Positions 54,158 to 62,665 of a DNA stretch of 64,000 bases are shown here, piece after piece; position 1 is the first letter of the stretch, and every line of letters begins with the position of its first letter. The position numbers were made by a program, and so were the translations under genes. The DNA lies in assembly GCF_026262505.1 (NCBI RefSeq), contig NC_067208.1, positions 12,657,962-12,721,961 on the forward strand. The letters are read 5' to 3'. Origin of the DNA: Trichomonas vaginalis G3. Lineage: Eukaryota; Parabasalia; Trichomonadida; Trichomonadidae. The notes beneath the pieces are model-generated. The model was not told where the DNA came from. It made no database searches and saw only the letters and a list, made by a program, of their open reading frames with translations.

Positions 54158-54454
54158 TTACTCAAAGCGTGCCATGTATATGGCTATAAGAAACTTACCA
54201 GAAGGCTTCTTCTTCACATGAGACTCTGGTAACTTGAGTGTTGGTGTTGGAGTTCTTGGGGGAGGTGGCTCTGAAATTTCAAATCTCTCTCGAGCGCAAC
54301 AACAGATGTCAGAATAACATTCCCCACTGTCCTTCTTGCCACCATAAACTGTGTATTGACCAAACTTGCATTTACAGGAAGACCGGTCAATACAAGGTTC
54401 ACAGTTGAAATAGTTGTACACAAACCTGTTGAGTACGAGTGTGAGTAAAAACAT
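54158..54454 (-). CDS. 98-aa cysteine-rich protein with hydrophobic N-terminus
   Basis: A hydrophobic start (MFLLTLVLNRFVYNYF) could be a signal or anchor. It is followed by eight cysteines within about 40 residues (CEPCIDRSSCKCKFG, CYSDICCCARE), then a proline-rich region and a basic end. A small secreted or membrane protein is plausible. TTCACTTCACTTTTTTT precedes the start. Confidence 0.5.
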   Translation of the reverse strand: MFLLTLVLNRFVYNYFNCEPCIDRSSCKCKFGQYTVYGGKKDSGECYSDICCCARERFEISEPPPPRTPTPTLKLPESHVKKKPSGKFLIAIYMARFE

Positions 54455-54481
54455 AAAAAAAGTGAAGTGAAAATGAGATGT

Positions 54482-54847
54482 TTAAAGAACTGGCTGAATG
54501 TCGCCTTCACAGGTTATGTAGAACGGCTGACCCGAGAAGTGAAGGAGACCCTTGAGAATTTGGCTCATTCTTGGGAAAGGGTTCTCTCTGGTTGGAAGTT
54601 GTATCCAAGGACGCTTTGCAAAGAACTTGAGAAGAGCTTCTTTCTTTGCTTGCTTTATGTCGTCGTAGGCTGTCCCGTCTGGTATTTGAATTGGAATTCC
54701 AGTCGAAGTCTCGAGATTCAAGGCAGCCCTTCCCGTTATCCAACAGTTAACAAGCTTGCCTTTTACATTCTGCCTGAGGAAGTCTTTAACAAGCTCGTTA
54801 ATTTCAATTAGGTAAATTGCCTCGTCGGTAGGTTCGACCTCGACCAT
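54482..54847 (-). CDS. 121-aa protein of the GC-richer block
   Basis: No family is recognised. It has a mixed alpha/beta appearance (AIYLIEINELVKDFLRQ; AYDDIKQAKKEALLKFFAKR). Its start lies at the edge of the 21-bp repeat array, which would be its promoter region, shared with the divergent gene at 55205. Confidence 0.5.
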   Translation of the reverse strand: MVEVEPTDEAIYLIEINELVKDFLRQNVKGKLVNCWITGRAALNLETSTGIPIQIPDGTAYDDIKQAKKEALLKFFAKRPWIQLPTRENPFPRMSQILKGLLHFSGQPFYITCEGDIQPVL

Positions 54848-55165
54848 TGCTACTGTCAGTAAAAGTACTGCTATTGTCAGAAAAAGTACTGCTACTGACA
54901 GTAAAAGTACTGCTACTGACAGTAAAAGTACTGCTACTGACAGTAAAAGTACTGCTACTGACAGTAAAAGTACTGCTACTGACAGTAAAAGTACTGCTAG
55001 GAGCAGAAAAAAGGAAAATTTGAGAGGGTTTTCGACGATAAAGTACTGCTACTGTCAAAAAAAGTACTGCTACTGTCAGAAAAAGTACTGCTACTGTCAG
55101 AAAAAGTACTGCTACTGTCAGTAAAAGTACTGCTACTGTCAGTAGCAGTACTGCTAGTAGCAGAG
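54848..55165. repeat. 21-bp tandem repeat array between divergent genes
   Basis: Two runs of the unit AGTACTGCTACTGACAGTAAA lie at about 54848-55005 and 55041-55165. The first run mostly has TACTGACAG and the second mostly TACTGTCAG, the complementary form at the centre of a near-palindrome (TACTG-CAGTA). A 36-base unrelated stretch separates them, and the second run ends in an inverted repeat (CTGCTACTGTCAGTAGCAG). Confidence 0.85.
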
Positions 55166-55204
55166 ATTTTTATCGTTGTGGTCCGACGGTTAAGCCACAG
55201 ACGA

Positions 55205-55777
55205 ATGTCCGACGTCCCACCAACCGAGTCCATTCCCAAACCAGAGGAACCGAAAGCACCAGCCCCTGCACCTCAGTTCCAGCAAGTCCCTCCACCAAAT
55301 TACTACCAATTTCCACCTCAAGGTTACTACCAATTTCCACTACAAGGCTTCCCGAACTACCCTCCTCAGCCTATGCCTTACTTCCCCAACCCTTGGATGT
55401 TCCAGCAAGCTCCACCCCAGCAATTCCAATCTCAGTCCAAGAGAGACCAAGAGTTCGAAGAAGGTCTGAACCGCTTACGCAAAGATTATGCCACAGCCCC
55501 TATGGAAGACGACAGGCTTTCAGTCTCTTCCCTCAAATCGACCGATTCGACTCGTACCACAGATTCGGTTCGTGACCGTGAAGACTACCTCAAGCAGTCT
55601 GAGAGACTCTTCATCCTACAATCATTTACAACTGGAGCTCTCAAGAACATGCGCAATTACGAAGGTCAGACACCAGCTGGAGACCGCAAAACAGACGTAC
55701 TCGCAAGAGCCGTCCAGCTCGTCAAAACAAAGACCGAGATAGTCGACTTCATTCTTGCAGCTTGCCCATACAAGTAA
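55205..55777 (+). CDS. 190-aa Pro/Tyr-rich protein
   Basis: No family is recognised. The first 80 residues are a Pro/Gln/Tyr/Phe-rich tail with repeats (PQGYYQFPLQGFPNYPPQPM). The rest is charged, with a Ser/Thr/Asp-rich region (SLKSTDSTRTTDSVRDRED) and a helical C-terminus ending ILAACPYK. The first ATG of the frame is used. It is divergent from the 121-aa gene across the repeat array. Confidence 0.55.
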   Translation: MSDVPPTESIPKPEEPKAPAPAPQFQQVPPPNYYQFPPQGYYQFPLQGFPNYPPQPMPYFPNPWMFQQAPPQQFQSQSKRDQEFEEGLNRLRKDYATAPMEDDRLSVSSLKSTDSTRTTDSVRDREDYLKQSERLFILQSFTTGALKNMRNYEGQTPAGDRKTDVLARAVQLVKTKTEIVDFILAACPYK

Positions 55778-55805
55778 AAAAATAAACAATTACGAGTTAA
55801 ACTTT

Positions 55806-56006
55806 TTATTCTTTCTTTTCTGAGTTGTTTAGAGCTGGTTTCTCTTGTAGGAACCTTTCGTACTCTTCCATGGTCATGTAATTGCGAATTTGGTACGCAA
55901 TTCCAGGTTCGTTGTTTTTGAACCTTACGTATGTAACGCTTCCATCCTCCTCAGGGAAGTAAGCTGCTAACATCTGACCAAGTTTTCTCGGTGACTCGGA
56001 GCTCAT
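55806..56006 (-). CDS. 66-aa small protein
   Basis: No family is recognised. It is compact and mixed (GSVTYVRFKNNEPGIAYQIR) with a helical, charged end. The leader AAAAAGTGACATTTTT before its ATG closely matches those of the two outermost genes of the block. Confidence 0.5.
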   Translation of the reverse strand: MSSESPRKLGQMLAAYFPEEDGSVTYVRFKNNEPGIAYQIRNYMTMEEYERFLQEKPALNNSEKKE

Positions 56007-56046
56007 AAAAATGTCACTTTTTAAACGTTAAGTTTTTAGTCTTATT

Positions 56047-56241
56047 TTACCCTTTGTTTACCCTTTGTTTGTCAAGGTAGTATTGGAGTGCAATTTCTCC
56101 AAATTCTCTGTGTCGGAGTTCTTCAGCATTTTCCAAGGTGTACCTGGAGAACTCAAAGAAGTTGTCAAGAAGATACTGCCATGCTGCTCTTCTGAGTTCG
56201 TCGGTATTTTGGAAGTGTTGCACCTTCGAGTCTTCTGACAT
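56047..56241 (-). CDS. 64-aa small helical protein
   Basis: No family is recognised. The start at MSEDSKVQHF rather than five codons upstream is chosen because AAAAAGTGTCATTTTTTTTC, the block's initiator-like leader, would otherwise lie inside the gene. It is predicted helical, with many aromatic and acidic residues. It is the outermost gene on this side. Confidence 0.5.
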   Translation of the reverse strand: MSEDSKVQHFQNTDELRRAAWQYLLDNFFEFSRYTLENAEELRHREFGEIALQYYLDKQRVNKG

Positions 56242-56260
56242 GAAAAAAAATGACACTTTT

Positions 56261-56328
56261 TCAGCAAAAATATATTTTAGGTGAAGAGGTGAAATCTCAC
56301 CTCTTTTCTCACCTGTTTTTTCACCTCA
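56261..56328 (-). repeat. AGGTGA-rich iteron, left copy (inverted)
   Basis: It contains several AGGTGA/TCACCT units, including the near-palindrome AGGTGA-AATC-TCACCT. It is the inverse of the repeats at 57344-57411 and 57521-57590 and lies directly upstream of the 313-aa gene. Confidence 0.75.
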
Positions 56329-56396
56329 TGAATTTTCCCGAAATAAAAAATAAAACTAACTTTATTTTTTTATTTTTTTTATTTTGTATAAAAGAT

Positions 56397-57338
56397 ATGA
56401 TTTCAACAATCGGCACAACAACAGTTCAAACAACTACAGCACCAAACTCGTTAGTCATGAATCCAACATCTATGTTGGTAGAGATGAAAAACTTCATTCC
56501 TTCTTCATATACTTTCGAAACAAAAATCCAGAAGATAAAGCAGGAATTGTTAACAAGTAATTTAGACTGTACCGCACAGGATGAAACAAATGAACAGTAT
56601 CTTTATGAAATGCAGGACATTATTGACCATTTACCCAAATTGCCTGAAATTCAGCAGCAAAAACTCACTATTCCCGAATTTGACGAAATTGAAGTGAAAC
56701 CAACTGACTCAGTAGAAATAAAGAAGTTCATACGAAAGGTAAACTATGAATTCCTTGGTTTTCATTGCAACCATAAGGTTATGGACAAAGATTGCGACAT
56801 GTTATATAAGAACATCTCTGACCTTTACAAATCTGAAGAATTTAAGACCTACGACAACTTTGTTTCATTAGTTGCAAAATGTGTATGGGAAATAAGAGAT
56901 AAAGATAGTAGGGGTAAGGTATGGAATGAACAGATAAGACCCGCTATGTTTGAGATGAAGAGAGCAATTGACGCCTTGGTTGTTTTAGCAGGTAAGGTTT
57001 CAGAATATAACGCAAAAATGAATCCGCAATGTTCTAAATGTAAAGCAGCAATGAGGAAATATAACTACTCCGTCAAAGAGATAGAACGTATGCGAAACGA
57101 CTATGCAGACTTAAAGAAAGAAGCAGAAAAACCAGCAGAAAATAAAATGGATATGTTAGCATTTCTGAACAAAAACTATCCAACAGCAGAAGATTTCCTA
57201 TTATCTGACGTCAAGAAGAAGTATAAAGAAACTTTCGGTATCGTTAAAACATTCGATGTACTGACAGAAGAAATAGAAGCTACAAAACTGTTTAGGATTT
57301 CAAATATACATCGTACAATTCATGTAAAACGCTTATAA
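56397..57338 (+). CDS. 313-aa protein of an iteron-flanked cassette
   Basis: No family is recognised. The start MISTIGTTT follows TTTTGTATAAAAGAT, a TATA-like leader that is also present as an inverted copy at 57493-57520. The N-terminus is Thr-rich, the middle helical. A CSKC pair (MNPQCSKCKAAMRKYNY) sits near residue 205. The last 70 residues (MLAFLNKNYPTAEDFLL, then EEIEATKLFRISNIHRTIHV) look like a winged-helix DNA-binding end. With iterons on both sides it could bind them; that is inference. It lies next to the packaging ATPase, convergent with it. Confidence 0.6.
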   Translation: MISTIGTTTVQTTTAPNSLVMNPTSMLVEMKNFIPSSYTFETKIQKIKQELLTSNLDCTAQDETNEQYLYEMQDIIDHLPKLPEIQQQKLTIPEFDEIEVKPTDSVEIKKFIRKVNYEFLGFHCNHKVMDKDCDMLYKNISDLYKSEEFKTYDNFVSLVAKCVWEIRDKDSRGKVWNEQIRPAMFEMKRAIDALVVLAGKVSEYNAKMNPQCSKCKAAMRKYNYSVKEIERMRNDYADLKKEAEKPAENKMDMLAFLNKNYPTAEDFLLSDVKKKYKETFGIVKTFDVLTEEIEATKLFRISNIHRTIHVKRL

Positions 57339-57343
57339 AATAA

Positions 57344-57411
57344 CAGGTGAGAAAAGAGGTGAAAAAACAGGTGAAATCTCACCTCTTCACCTAAACATTA
57401 TTTTTTGCTGA
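57344..57411 (+). repeat. AGGTGA-rich iteron, first right copy
   Basis: It starts 5 bases after the 313-aa gene. Four AGGTGA-type units are followed by CTCTTCACCTAAACATTA and TTTTTTGCTGA. It is nearly identical in order to the third copy. Confidence 0.75.
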
Positions 57412-57520
57412 ATTCTGAGTAAAATGACCAAATTTCATTATATAACTGTTATGAGTGACGAAGAGAACTTTGACACTTCGTAAAAAAAATCCCTGAAATC
57501 ATATCTTTTATACAAAATTC
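57412..57520. other. Stub with an inverted copy of the 313-aa gene's leader
   Basis: 57493-57520 is the reverse complement of the 313-aa gene's leader and first codons. A short frame beginning MTKFH starts at 57424, and a similar MTKFH start occurs again at 57593 after the next iteron. None continues for more than about 25 codons. Confidence 0.5.
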
Positions 57521-57590
57521 AAGAGGTGAAAAAAGAGGTGAAAAAACAGGTGAAATCTCACCTCTTCACCGAAACATTATTTTTGCTGAA
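57521..57590 (+). repeat. AGGTGA-rich iteron, second right copy
   Basis: It is a direct repeat of 57344-57411 and the inverse of 56261-56328. Together with the inverted leader it mirrors the whole left side of the cassette. Confidence 0.75.
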
Positions 57591-57730
57591 AATGACCAAA
57601 TTTCATGAATTTCCTCATATGCTTGCTACCCTCGAAAAAACTGAGAGAAGAGATTCCGTATGAAAATCGTGAAAAATAACAGAGTATTTTGACAACTTCA
57701 AACAAGTAGGGTAAATGAACCGTTTATTTT

Positions 57731-58606
57731 TCAAGCTTGACTTTTTACAATTTGAACTTTGTTTGCGTAGATATGAATTCTGAAAGAAGTATGAGGGTCT
57801 TGTATGACTTTGTACTTCTCCCATAGTTCATGTCTGTCAAACTTACCTGCCATGGACTCTTTCATAAGTTCCATGAAATCGTCTTCGGACAATCCGGGGA
57901 AAAGTACAATGTCAGTAAGTATTCTCTTTACATCCTTACTTAAACTCTTGGCTGTCTGTACACAAATGACAACTGAGATGTTGAAGTGTCTGAGCTTCTT
58001 AAGAATTCGACACATGTCTTGTTCTCTGTTCTTTAACAAAGGATGAGAAGCAAAGTCATCTAAGATAAGAAGACATCTATGAGGGTAAGTCTTCCAATCG
58101 TAAGATTGCAATTTCTTCGAAATGTATTCTATCTCTTTCTGTTTGTTTCTGAAGTGTTTCTTCTCTAATATTCTCTGCATTTCCTCATTAGGGTCTTTAA
58201 ACTTCGAATTTATATACTCATTTATAGCATTATACTTCAAAACTCTTCTTTGGTACTTCTTTATCCAATCTAACAACTCAGTATCCTTTATACATACTAA
58301 CTTAGACTTTTTTATAATATCTTTGAACGAATTTACGGTTTGGTCAAATTGACCAGAAGTACTACAAATGACTACTAACTCATAGAATGGGTTCTTCTCA
58401 TCTAGTTCTTGTTGTTGTGCAGCCATTTTAAGATAAGTGAAAGTCTTACCCGACCCAGGTGGTGCGATTAGACCTGTTATACCATTCTGAGCAAATAAGA
58501 ACTTTTCATGTATGGGTTTTATCTGAGCATTTTCTAACTTCCTCTTGTTCTTGTTTAAAACATTCTCAAATTTTTTGTCAATGTCAGCAAACTTTTTTTC
58601 TAACAT
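57731..58606 (-). CDS. Packaging ATPase, A32/FtsK type
   Basis: The 291-aa protein is predicted to pump element DNA into capsids. Walker A is IAPPGSGKT (about residues 47-55) and Walker B is CLLILDDFAS (about 178-187), followed by HFNISVVICVQTAKSLSKDVKR, a sensor-like region typical of A32-like ATPases. The start MLEKKFADID is preferred over an upstream ATG because the upstream one would lie inside the divergent 153-aa gene. The two starts are then 36 AT-rich bases apart. This is the best copy in the window and its frame looks whole. Confidence 0.85.
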   Translation of the reverse strand: MLEKKFADIDKKFENVLNKNKRKLENAQIKPIHEKFLFAQNGITGLIAPPGSGKTFTYLKMAAQQQELDEKNPFYELVVICSTSGQFDQTVNSFKDIIKKSKLVCIKDTELLDWIKKYQRRVLKYNAINEYINSKFKDPNEEMQRILEKKHFRNKQKEIEYISKKLQSYDWKTYPHRCLLILDDFASHPLLKNREQDMCRILKKLRHFNISVVICVQTAKSLSKDVKRILTDIVLFPGLSEDDFMELMKESMAGKFDRHELWEKYKVIQDPHTSFRIHIYANKVQIVKSQA

Positions 58607-58642
58607 ATTTTTAGAAAAATTAAAATTTTTATCTTTTAGAAA

Positions 58643-59104
58643 ATGTCTAGTGATTTCGCTATCTATATTCGAGACAAGCTTTTTGACTCTAAAACTTCTG
58701 TCGACCATAAAATCTTACATAGTGTAAACAAGAAAGGTGAATTTGTTCTAAAGTTCTGTTTCTGGGAATATGACAAGAACCATAAAACATTAAGCAGAGC
58801 AGTCTTAAAATTTGTCAATGACAGACTTGTTGACAGAGATGACGCCGATTGGAAAGATGAAGTCCAACAAAAGTTCTTAGAATGCAAAGAAGGCACATGC
58901 GCTGTTCTTGAAGATGAAATAGAAAACAGAATAGAAGAGCTATTAAAGGACAAAGAACTTTTACATAAATATGGTTGCGCCAAATTTGACATAACTCCAC
59001 CAGAAAAGAAGAAGAAGAGAGAAAAGAAAGAAAAGAAAGAAAAGAAAGTAGAAGAGAAGAAAGAACCTGAACCAGTTCCAGAGAAGGGGAGATATGACAT
59101 GTAA
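58643..59104 (+). CDS. 153-aa Polinton protein with Lys/Glu tail
   Basis: No family is recognised. The first 100 residues look folded (DFAIYIRDKLFDSKTSVDHK; GEFVLKFCFWEYDKNHK), then a helix (DEIENRIEELLKDKELLHK) and a highly charged Lys/Glu tail (KKKKREKKEKKEKKVEEKKE). It is kept in all copies at the same place between the ATPase and the 139-aa gene. The frame looks whole. Confidence 0.65.
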   Translation: MSSDFAIYIRDKLFDSKTSVDHKILHSVNKKGEFVLKFCFWEYDKNHKTLSRAVLKFVNDRLVDRDDADWKDEVQQKFLECKEGTCAVLEDEIENRIEELLKDKELLHKYGCAKFDITPPEKKKKREKKEKKEKKVEEKKEPEPVPEKGRYDM

Positions 59105-59120
59105 AAATAAAATTTTATTT
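59105..59120. terminator. Short hairpin between convergent small genes
   Basis: AAATAAAATTTTATTTTT lies between the two stop codons. It is symmetrical and occurs at the same place in copies A and B. A role in ending both transcripts is plausible. Confidence 0.4.
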
Positions 59121-59540
59121 TTAGAACATTTCTGGGTCAATGTCAATGTTCTCTTCCTCTTTAGGAGCAAACACTGGCTTAGACTCTAAAATCTTTTTAC
59201 CCAATTTACCTTGAACTTCAACTATCTTAGACTCATAATATTCATAGTCGTCTGCTTTCTTTGGTTCATAAGGTATAACAAGTTTGTATGCTTTACCTTC
59301 TTCGAGTTTTGAGAACTTTCTGTCAAAATTTTCTTTGACTGTCAACATACCTTCTATGTCTAAGTCTTCAAATTTCGCACCATTTTTAGTCACAATAGCA
59401 AACTTAACTGGTTCGATGTTCCAAACTTTGTCAAATGTAGACTTTTCAAAATGGTAGAAGTAAACATTCAAATATATGAATGGGTCTAGTTCTTCTTTAA
59501 GTCCTGACATATATTTGTTGACTGAAATATATTTCGTCAT
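59121..59540 (-). CDS. 139-aa Polinton protein (ENIDIDPEMF ending)
   Basis: No family is recognised. It begins MTKYISVNKYMSGLKEE and has a beta-rich body (YLNVYFYHFEKSTFDKVWN; KAYKLVIPYEPKKADDYEYY) suggesting a small OB- or SH3-like fold, possibly a DNA-binding protein; this is a guess from composition and its place beside the helicase gene. The end is acidic. It is the only copy here whose frame looks whole. Confidence 0.6.
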   Translation of the reverse strand: MTKYISVNKYMSGLKEELDPFIYLNVYFYHFEKSTFDKVWNIEPVKFAIVTKNGAKFEDLDIEGMLTVKENFDRKFSKLEEGKAYKLVIPYEPKKADDYEYYESKIVEVQGKLGKKILESKPVFAPKEEENIDIDPEMF

Positions 59541-59576
59541 CTTTTCTATCGGATAAAAAAATATTTTTTTTAAAAT

Positions 59577-60813
59577 TTACTCATAAAAATTTTTCTTTGT
59601 ATATACGCCGTTCTGAACATCTAAAAGATTTTTGACATTTGCCAAGAATGTTCGTTTAGACGCTGCCATATAACCATACTCTTGACAATACTGTTTATAT
59701 GAATCGTACAATGACCTTTCATCTAAACACTCAAAGTTAGTCTCATCTATGAACAGTTCATAAACACTCTTGTTTGCTTCTAACAATGTTTGTCTTTCTT
59801 CGGTATGTGGAATTTGTCTTGGATTGAACTTTGAAATATCTAATGTCATGAAATATGAGAACAAGTGGTTGTAAAAGTCAGATGTCAAAGTTTCTGCTAA
59901 GTCGTCAAAATATTCTGTATCTTGCATATGAGAATCTGACGTTCTGACAACTACATATCTTCTGTCAGAACTTTCTAACTTCATCGGAACAACATTGTTT
60001 GAAACCATAATGAAGTTTGCAACATTTTCACAAACTCTTTGGTCTTTATACTTTCTTTCAACAACTCCAACTTTGTCTGTTATAAGACTCTTCAAAGCAT
60101 CTGAGTTCAAAACTTTTGTTGTATCTATACTTTGAAGTTCATTGCAAACTATAAGTTTCATATTCTCTATTGAGGAGTTAAACTTGCCACAGATGTTTTC
60201 TAAGTTTGTCATATTCGGATTCGAATAACCTTCTAACAGTTTGCATAAGATATCTGTAAAGAATGTGTTCTTACCAGTTCCTTGTTTTCCAATTATAATG
60301 AGAGCAGTTTCATTTTTAGCACTTGGATGTTGTAAGATGTTTGCAAACCAACATAAGATATACTCATAGACTCTTTCGTTTCCATTGCATATAATTTCTT
60401 TGACATGGTCTAACCAAGCTTCTATAATATTTTCTTTCCATTCTACTTGTTCGTATTTATATCCAGTGAAGATAGAATAGAAGTTTGGAGAAGGTGTATA
60501 GAACTTTTATACCTCGAACTGAAAAATCTTCTAACTTTGACAATAAGATATCCCAAGCATCTAACATCTTCATTCCAACTTGTACAACTTTTATTTTCTT
60601 AAGTTTCTGTCTACATTCTTGTTCTGAAACTATTGTCGCTTTAGGTTTGTTAAAGACAACATCCCATTCTTTCATGACATAACATTCTGGGGCAGAGTCG
60701 ACATAAATGACTAAACGTTTCAAATTCTCGACTGCTTTGTTATAGTCTCGAAATGGACACATATTTCTGAATGCTTGGAAGTCATAAAAATCTGAAACAT
60801 CTATTCTGTACAT
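59577..60813 (-). pseudogene. SF3/DUF5906-type helicase gene, copy C
   Basis: Same family and motifs as copy B. The N-terminal end (MYRIDVSDFYDFQAFRNMC) and the C-terminal ATPase region are both present. It is broken, with about two breaks. Confidence 0.8.
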
Positions 60814-60841
60814 TTTTATAAAAATAAAAAAAATATTTTTT

Positions 60842-61639
60842 TTATTCTTGACTTTGTTGTTGCATTTGTTGCATTTGTTGTTCTTGAGCTATTTGTTGTT
60901 GAAGTTGTTCTTGTAATACAATACTTTCACCGGTTGCATCTTCCAATTCGAAACTTTCTGCCGTCATTGACAAATACATAGGACATAAAAGTTTTACAGG
61001 AACAAAGTTTGCGTCAACTAATGTCAACGTTATACTTGCCAAAGTGTTTGAGTTCACTAAGGTTGAAAATTCTGCATTCGAATGAACAATAGGCAAACCA
61101 GCAGAGAAAGTATTGTTTATACGCATAAGTATCTTTTGGTCATAATAGTTTCTGTCGACATTCGAATAACACTTTGAACCTAAGTTTGAAACAATATATA
61201 AGATTGGTGTGCTTAATGTCAATGGAATAGACATTCCTTGTATGACACCTTTTCCTGTTATAGGAAACTGTTGGTAGTAAAAACCAGAAATAAGTTTTGT
61301 ATTATAGCTCATATCGTTTATAGTAAACTCAGTCGGACATCCAAACATAATGAAACCTGCTCTAGTTGCAGCACATGTTACATCCGTCCTTAAAGTATTA
61401 AATAAGTCAACAAAACCTGTTGGTGGTATATCTGAGTAAGTATCTTCAAAGAAGTATTTTTTACCATTCACAACAACAAAGTCTTCTGGTGTCAAAAGAG
61501 CAAAACAGGCTTTAGTCGTCATCGTGTTTAAGGTCAGTTTACAATATCGTCCTTGAGGACTTTGTAAGTTTGTTGTTATAGAATTATATGACTCAGGGTT
61601 TTTAGTCGTAATAGTATAAACCACTATGTCTTCTGCCAT
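60842..61639 (-). CDS. Penton-like minor capsid protein, copy C
   Basis: It is 265 aa and nearly identical to the copy B protein, differing by a few residues in the N-terminal half and the Gln-rich tail. The frame looks whole. The 193-aa gene ends 6 bases before its start. Confidence 0.65.
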   Translation of the reverse strand: MAEDIVVYTITTKNPESYNSITTNLQSPQGRYCKLTLNTMTTKACFALLTPEDFVVVNGKKYFFEDTYSDIPPTGFVDLFNTLRTDVTCAATRAGFIMFGCPTEFTINDMSYNTKLISGFYYQQFPITGKGVIQGMSIPLTLSTPILYIVSNLGSKCYSNVDRNYYDQKILMRINNTFSAGLPIVHSNAEFSTLVNSNTLASITLTLVDANFVPVKLLCPMYLSMTAESFELEDATGESIVLQEQLQQQIAQEQQMQQMQQQSQE

Positions 61640-61645
61640 TTTTAC

Positions 61646-62227
61646 TTAGCAAGTAAATTTTAATGAAATGTTGTGGTCGTCAAATATTTTTATGACGTCT
61701 GGGAAACTATATTTTAAGTTCAACGTTTCACCTCCTTTCATAACGTATATCTTGTCAATGACATTATATGAAACACCACAGCAACTAATGTCGGGTTCTA
61801 TTTCTTTGATGTTTATATCATCTGCCTCTGTCAAAAGTTTCAATAGTTCTTTCAAAATTTCATGAGGTGCGATGACATATGAGTTCATTTTTACAGGGTT
61901 GTGTTCGACCAAGTTTAACATTATACTTAAAGCTTGACAAATCTTCTCCTGAGTTTGAAGTTTGTCTTTCAGTTGTTGGTAGTCATTTCGAATATCTGCA
62001 ACAGAACTTAAGTCTCTGCTAACTTCAGGGTATGTTGGTTGTTCTTTTACAGGAACTATTGTTATACCATCTTCGTCTTCGTATGGTTTCCCCACTTCAA
62101 CATCTCTTTCTTTGACATTGACAACAACACTTTGACTGTTTGTTTGAGTTGGTGAATTTAACTTCACATCTGCCACCGCCATTAAACCTTTTGAAACACT
62201 TACGCTTCTATTTTTCGGAAATGACAT
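61646..62227 (-). CDS. 193-aa Polinton protein, copy C
   Basis: This is the copy B 192-aa protein with one extra residue near VKEQPTYPE. The start at MSFPKN is 18 bases from the divergent 139-aa gene. The frame looks whole. Confidence 0.7.
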   Translation of the reverse strand: MSFPKNRSVSVSKGLMAVADVKLNSPTQTNSQSVVVNVKERDVEVGKPYEDEDGITIVPVKEQPTYPEVSRDLSSVADIRNDYQQLKDKLQTQEKICQALSIMLNLVEHNPVKMNSYVIAPHEILKELLKLLTEADDINIKEIEPDISCCGVSYNVIDKIYVMKGGETLNLKYSFPDVIKIFDDHNISLKFTC

Positions 62228-62245
62228 TTTACTTAGAATAAAAAG

Positions 62246-62665
62246 ATGGACGTATTTGAGTATCTCTTCGAATTGAAGCAGAACAAAGTTTACACACACA
62301 AACAATACAAATACATTGACAGAATAGTTCTTTATACAAACAATGGTAAATGTTATAGAATAGCAATATTTGCTGAACCAAAATATTTCCATAAAGCAAA
62401 GAAAGTTGGTATAACCGAGATGGTGAAAGTTCTTGACGTTGACAAAAATATAACTTCAAAACTGACCGATATTTCTAAAGGTAAGTTTATAATACAATTT
62501 TATGTCAAAACTGGCGTACTGTCAATATTTGACGGAGAGAAGTCAGTTCAAGAACAACTTACTGACCTGCTGCCAAAATCTGCTCGATGGAAGCTGTCGT
62601 TATGCCAATCTGAGGAGCCCCAGCAGGTTTCATCGAACGAATCTTCAAAAGAGCATCTTCCGTGA
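62246..62665 (+). CDS. 139-aa small antisense protein, copy C
   Basis: It is nearly identical to 22928-23347, with changes such as VLDVDKNIT. Its 3' end lies antisense to the last about 107 bases of the capsid gene. The two whole-looking copies differ mainly by substitutions that keep the frame. Confidence 0.65.
   Translation: MDVFEYLFELKQNKVYTHKQYKYIDRIVLYTNNGKCYRIAIFAEPKYFHKAKKVGITEMVKVLDVDKNITSKLTDISKGKFIIQFYVKTGVLSIFDGEKSVQEQLTDLLPKSARWKLSLCQSEEPQQVSSNESSKEHLP

Larger units (their letters stand above)
52480..56260. mobile_element. GC-richer gene block inside copy C
   Basis: Codon choice shifts clearly toward C and G in this block compared with both flanks. The two outermost genes point inward, and each starts behind the same AAAAAGTGTCATTT motif in inverted orientation (about 52487 and 56250-56263). 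Most genes inside carry a TCATTTTTT-type initiator about 10 bases before ATG. It looks like a module acquired as a unit, either a nested element or a replacement segment; ends are approximate. Confidence 0.5.

Noticed and set aside
54848-55165. CRISPR array
   Set aside because: The units are directly tandem with no unique spacers, in a eukaryotic genome, with no cas genes.
54804-55239. Ser/Thr/Phe-rich frames across the 21-bp array
   Set aside because: They are an automatic result of a repeat unit divisible by three; both strands stay open, and they lie between two better supported starts.
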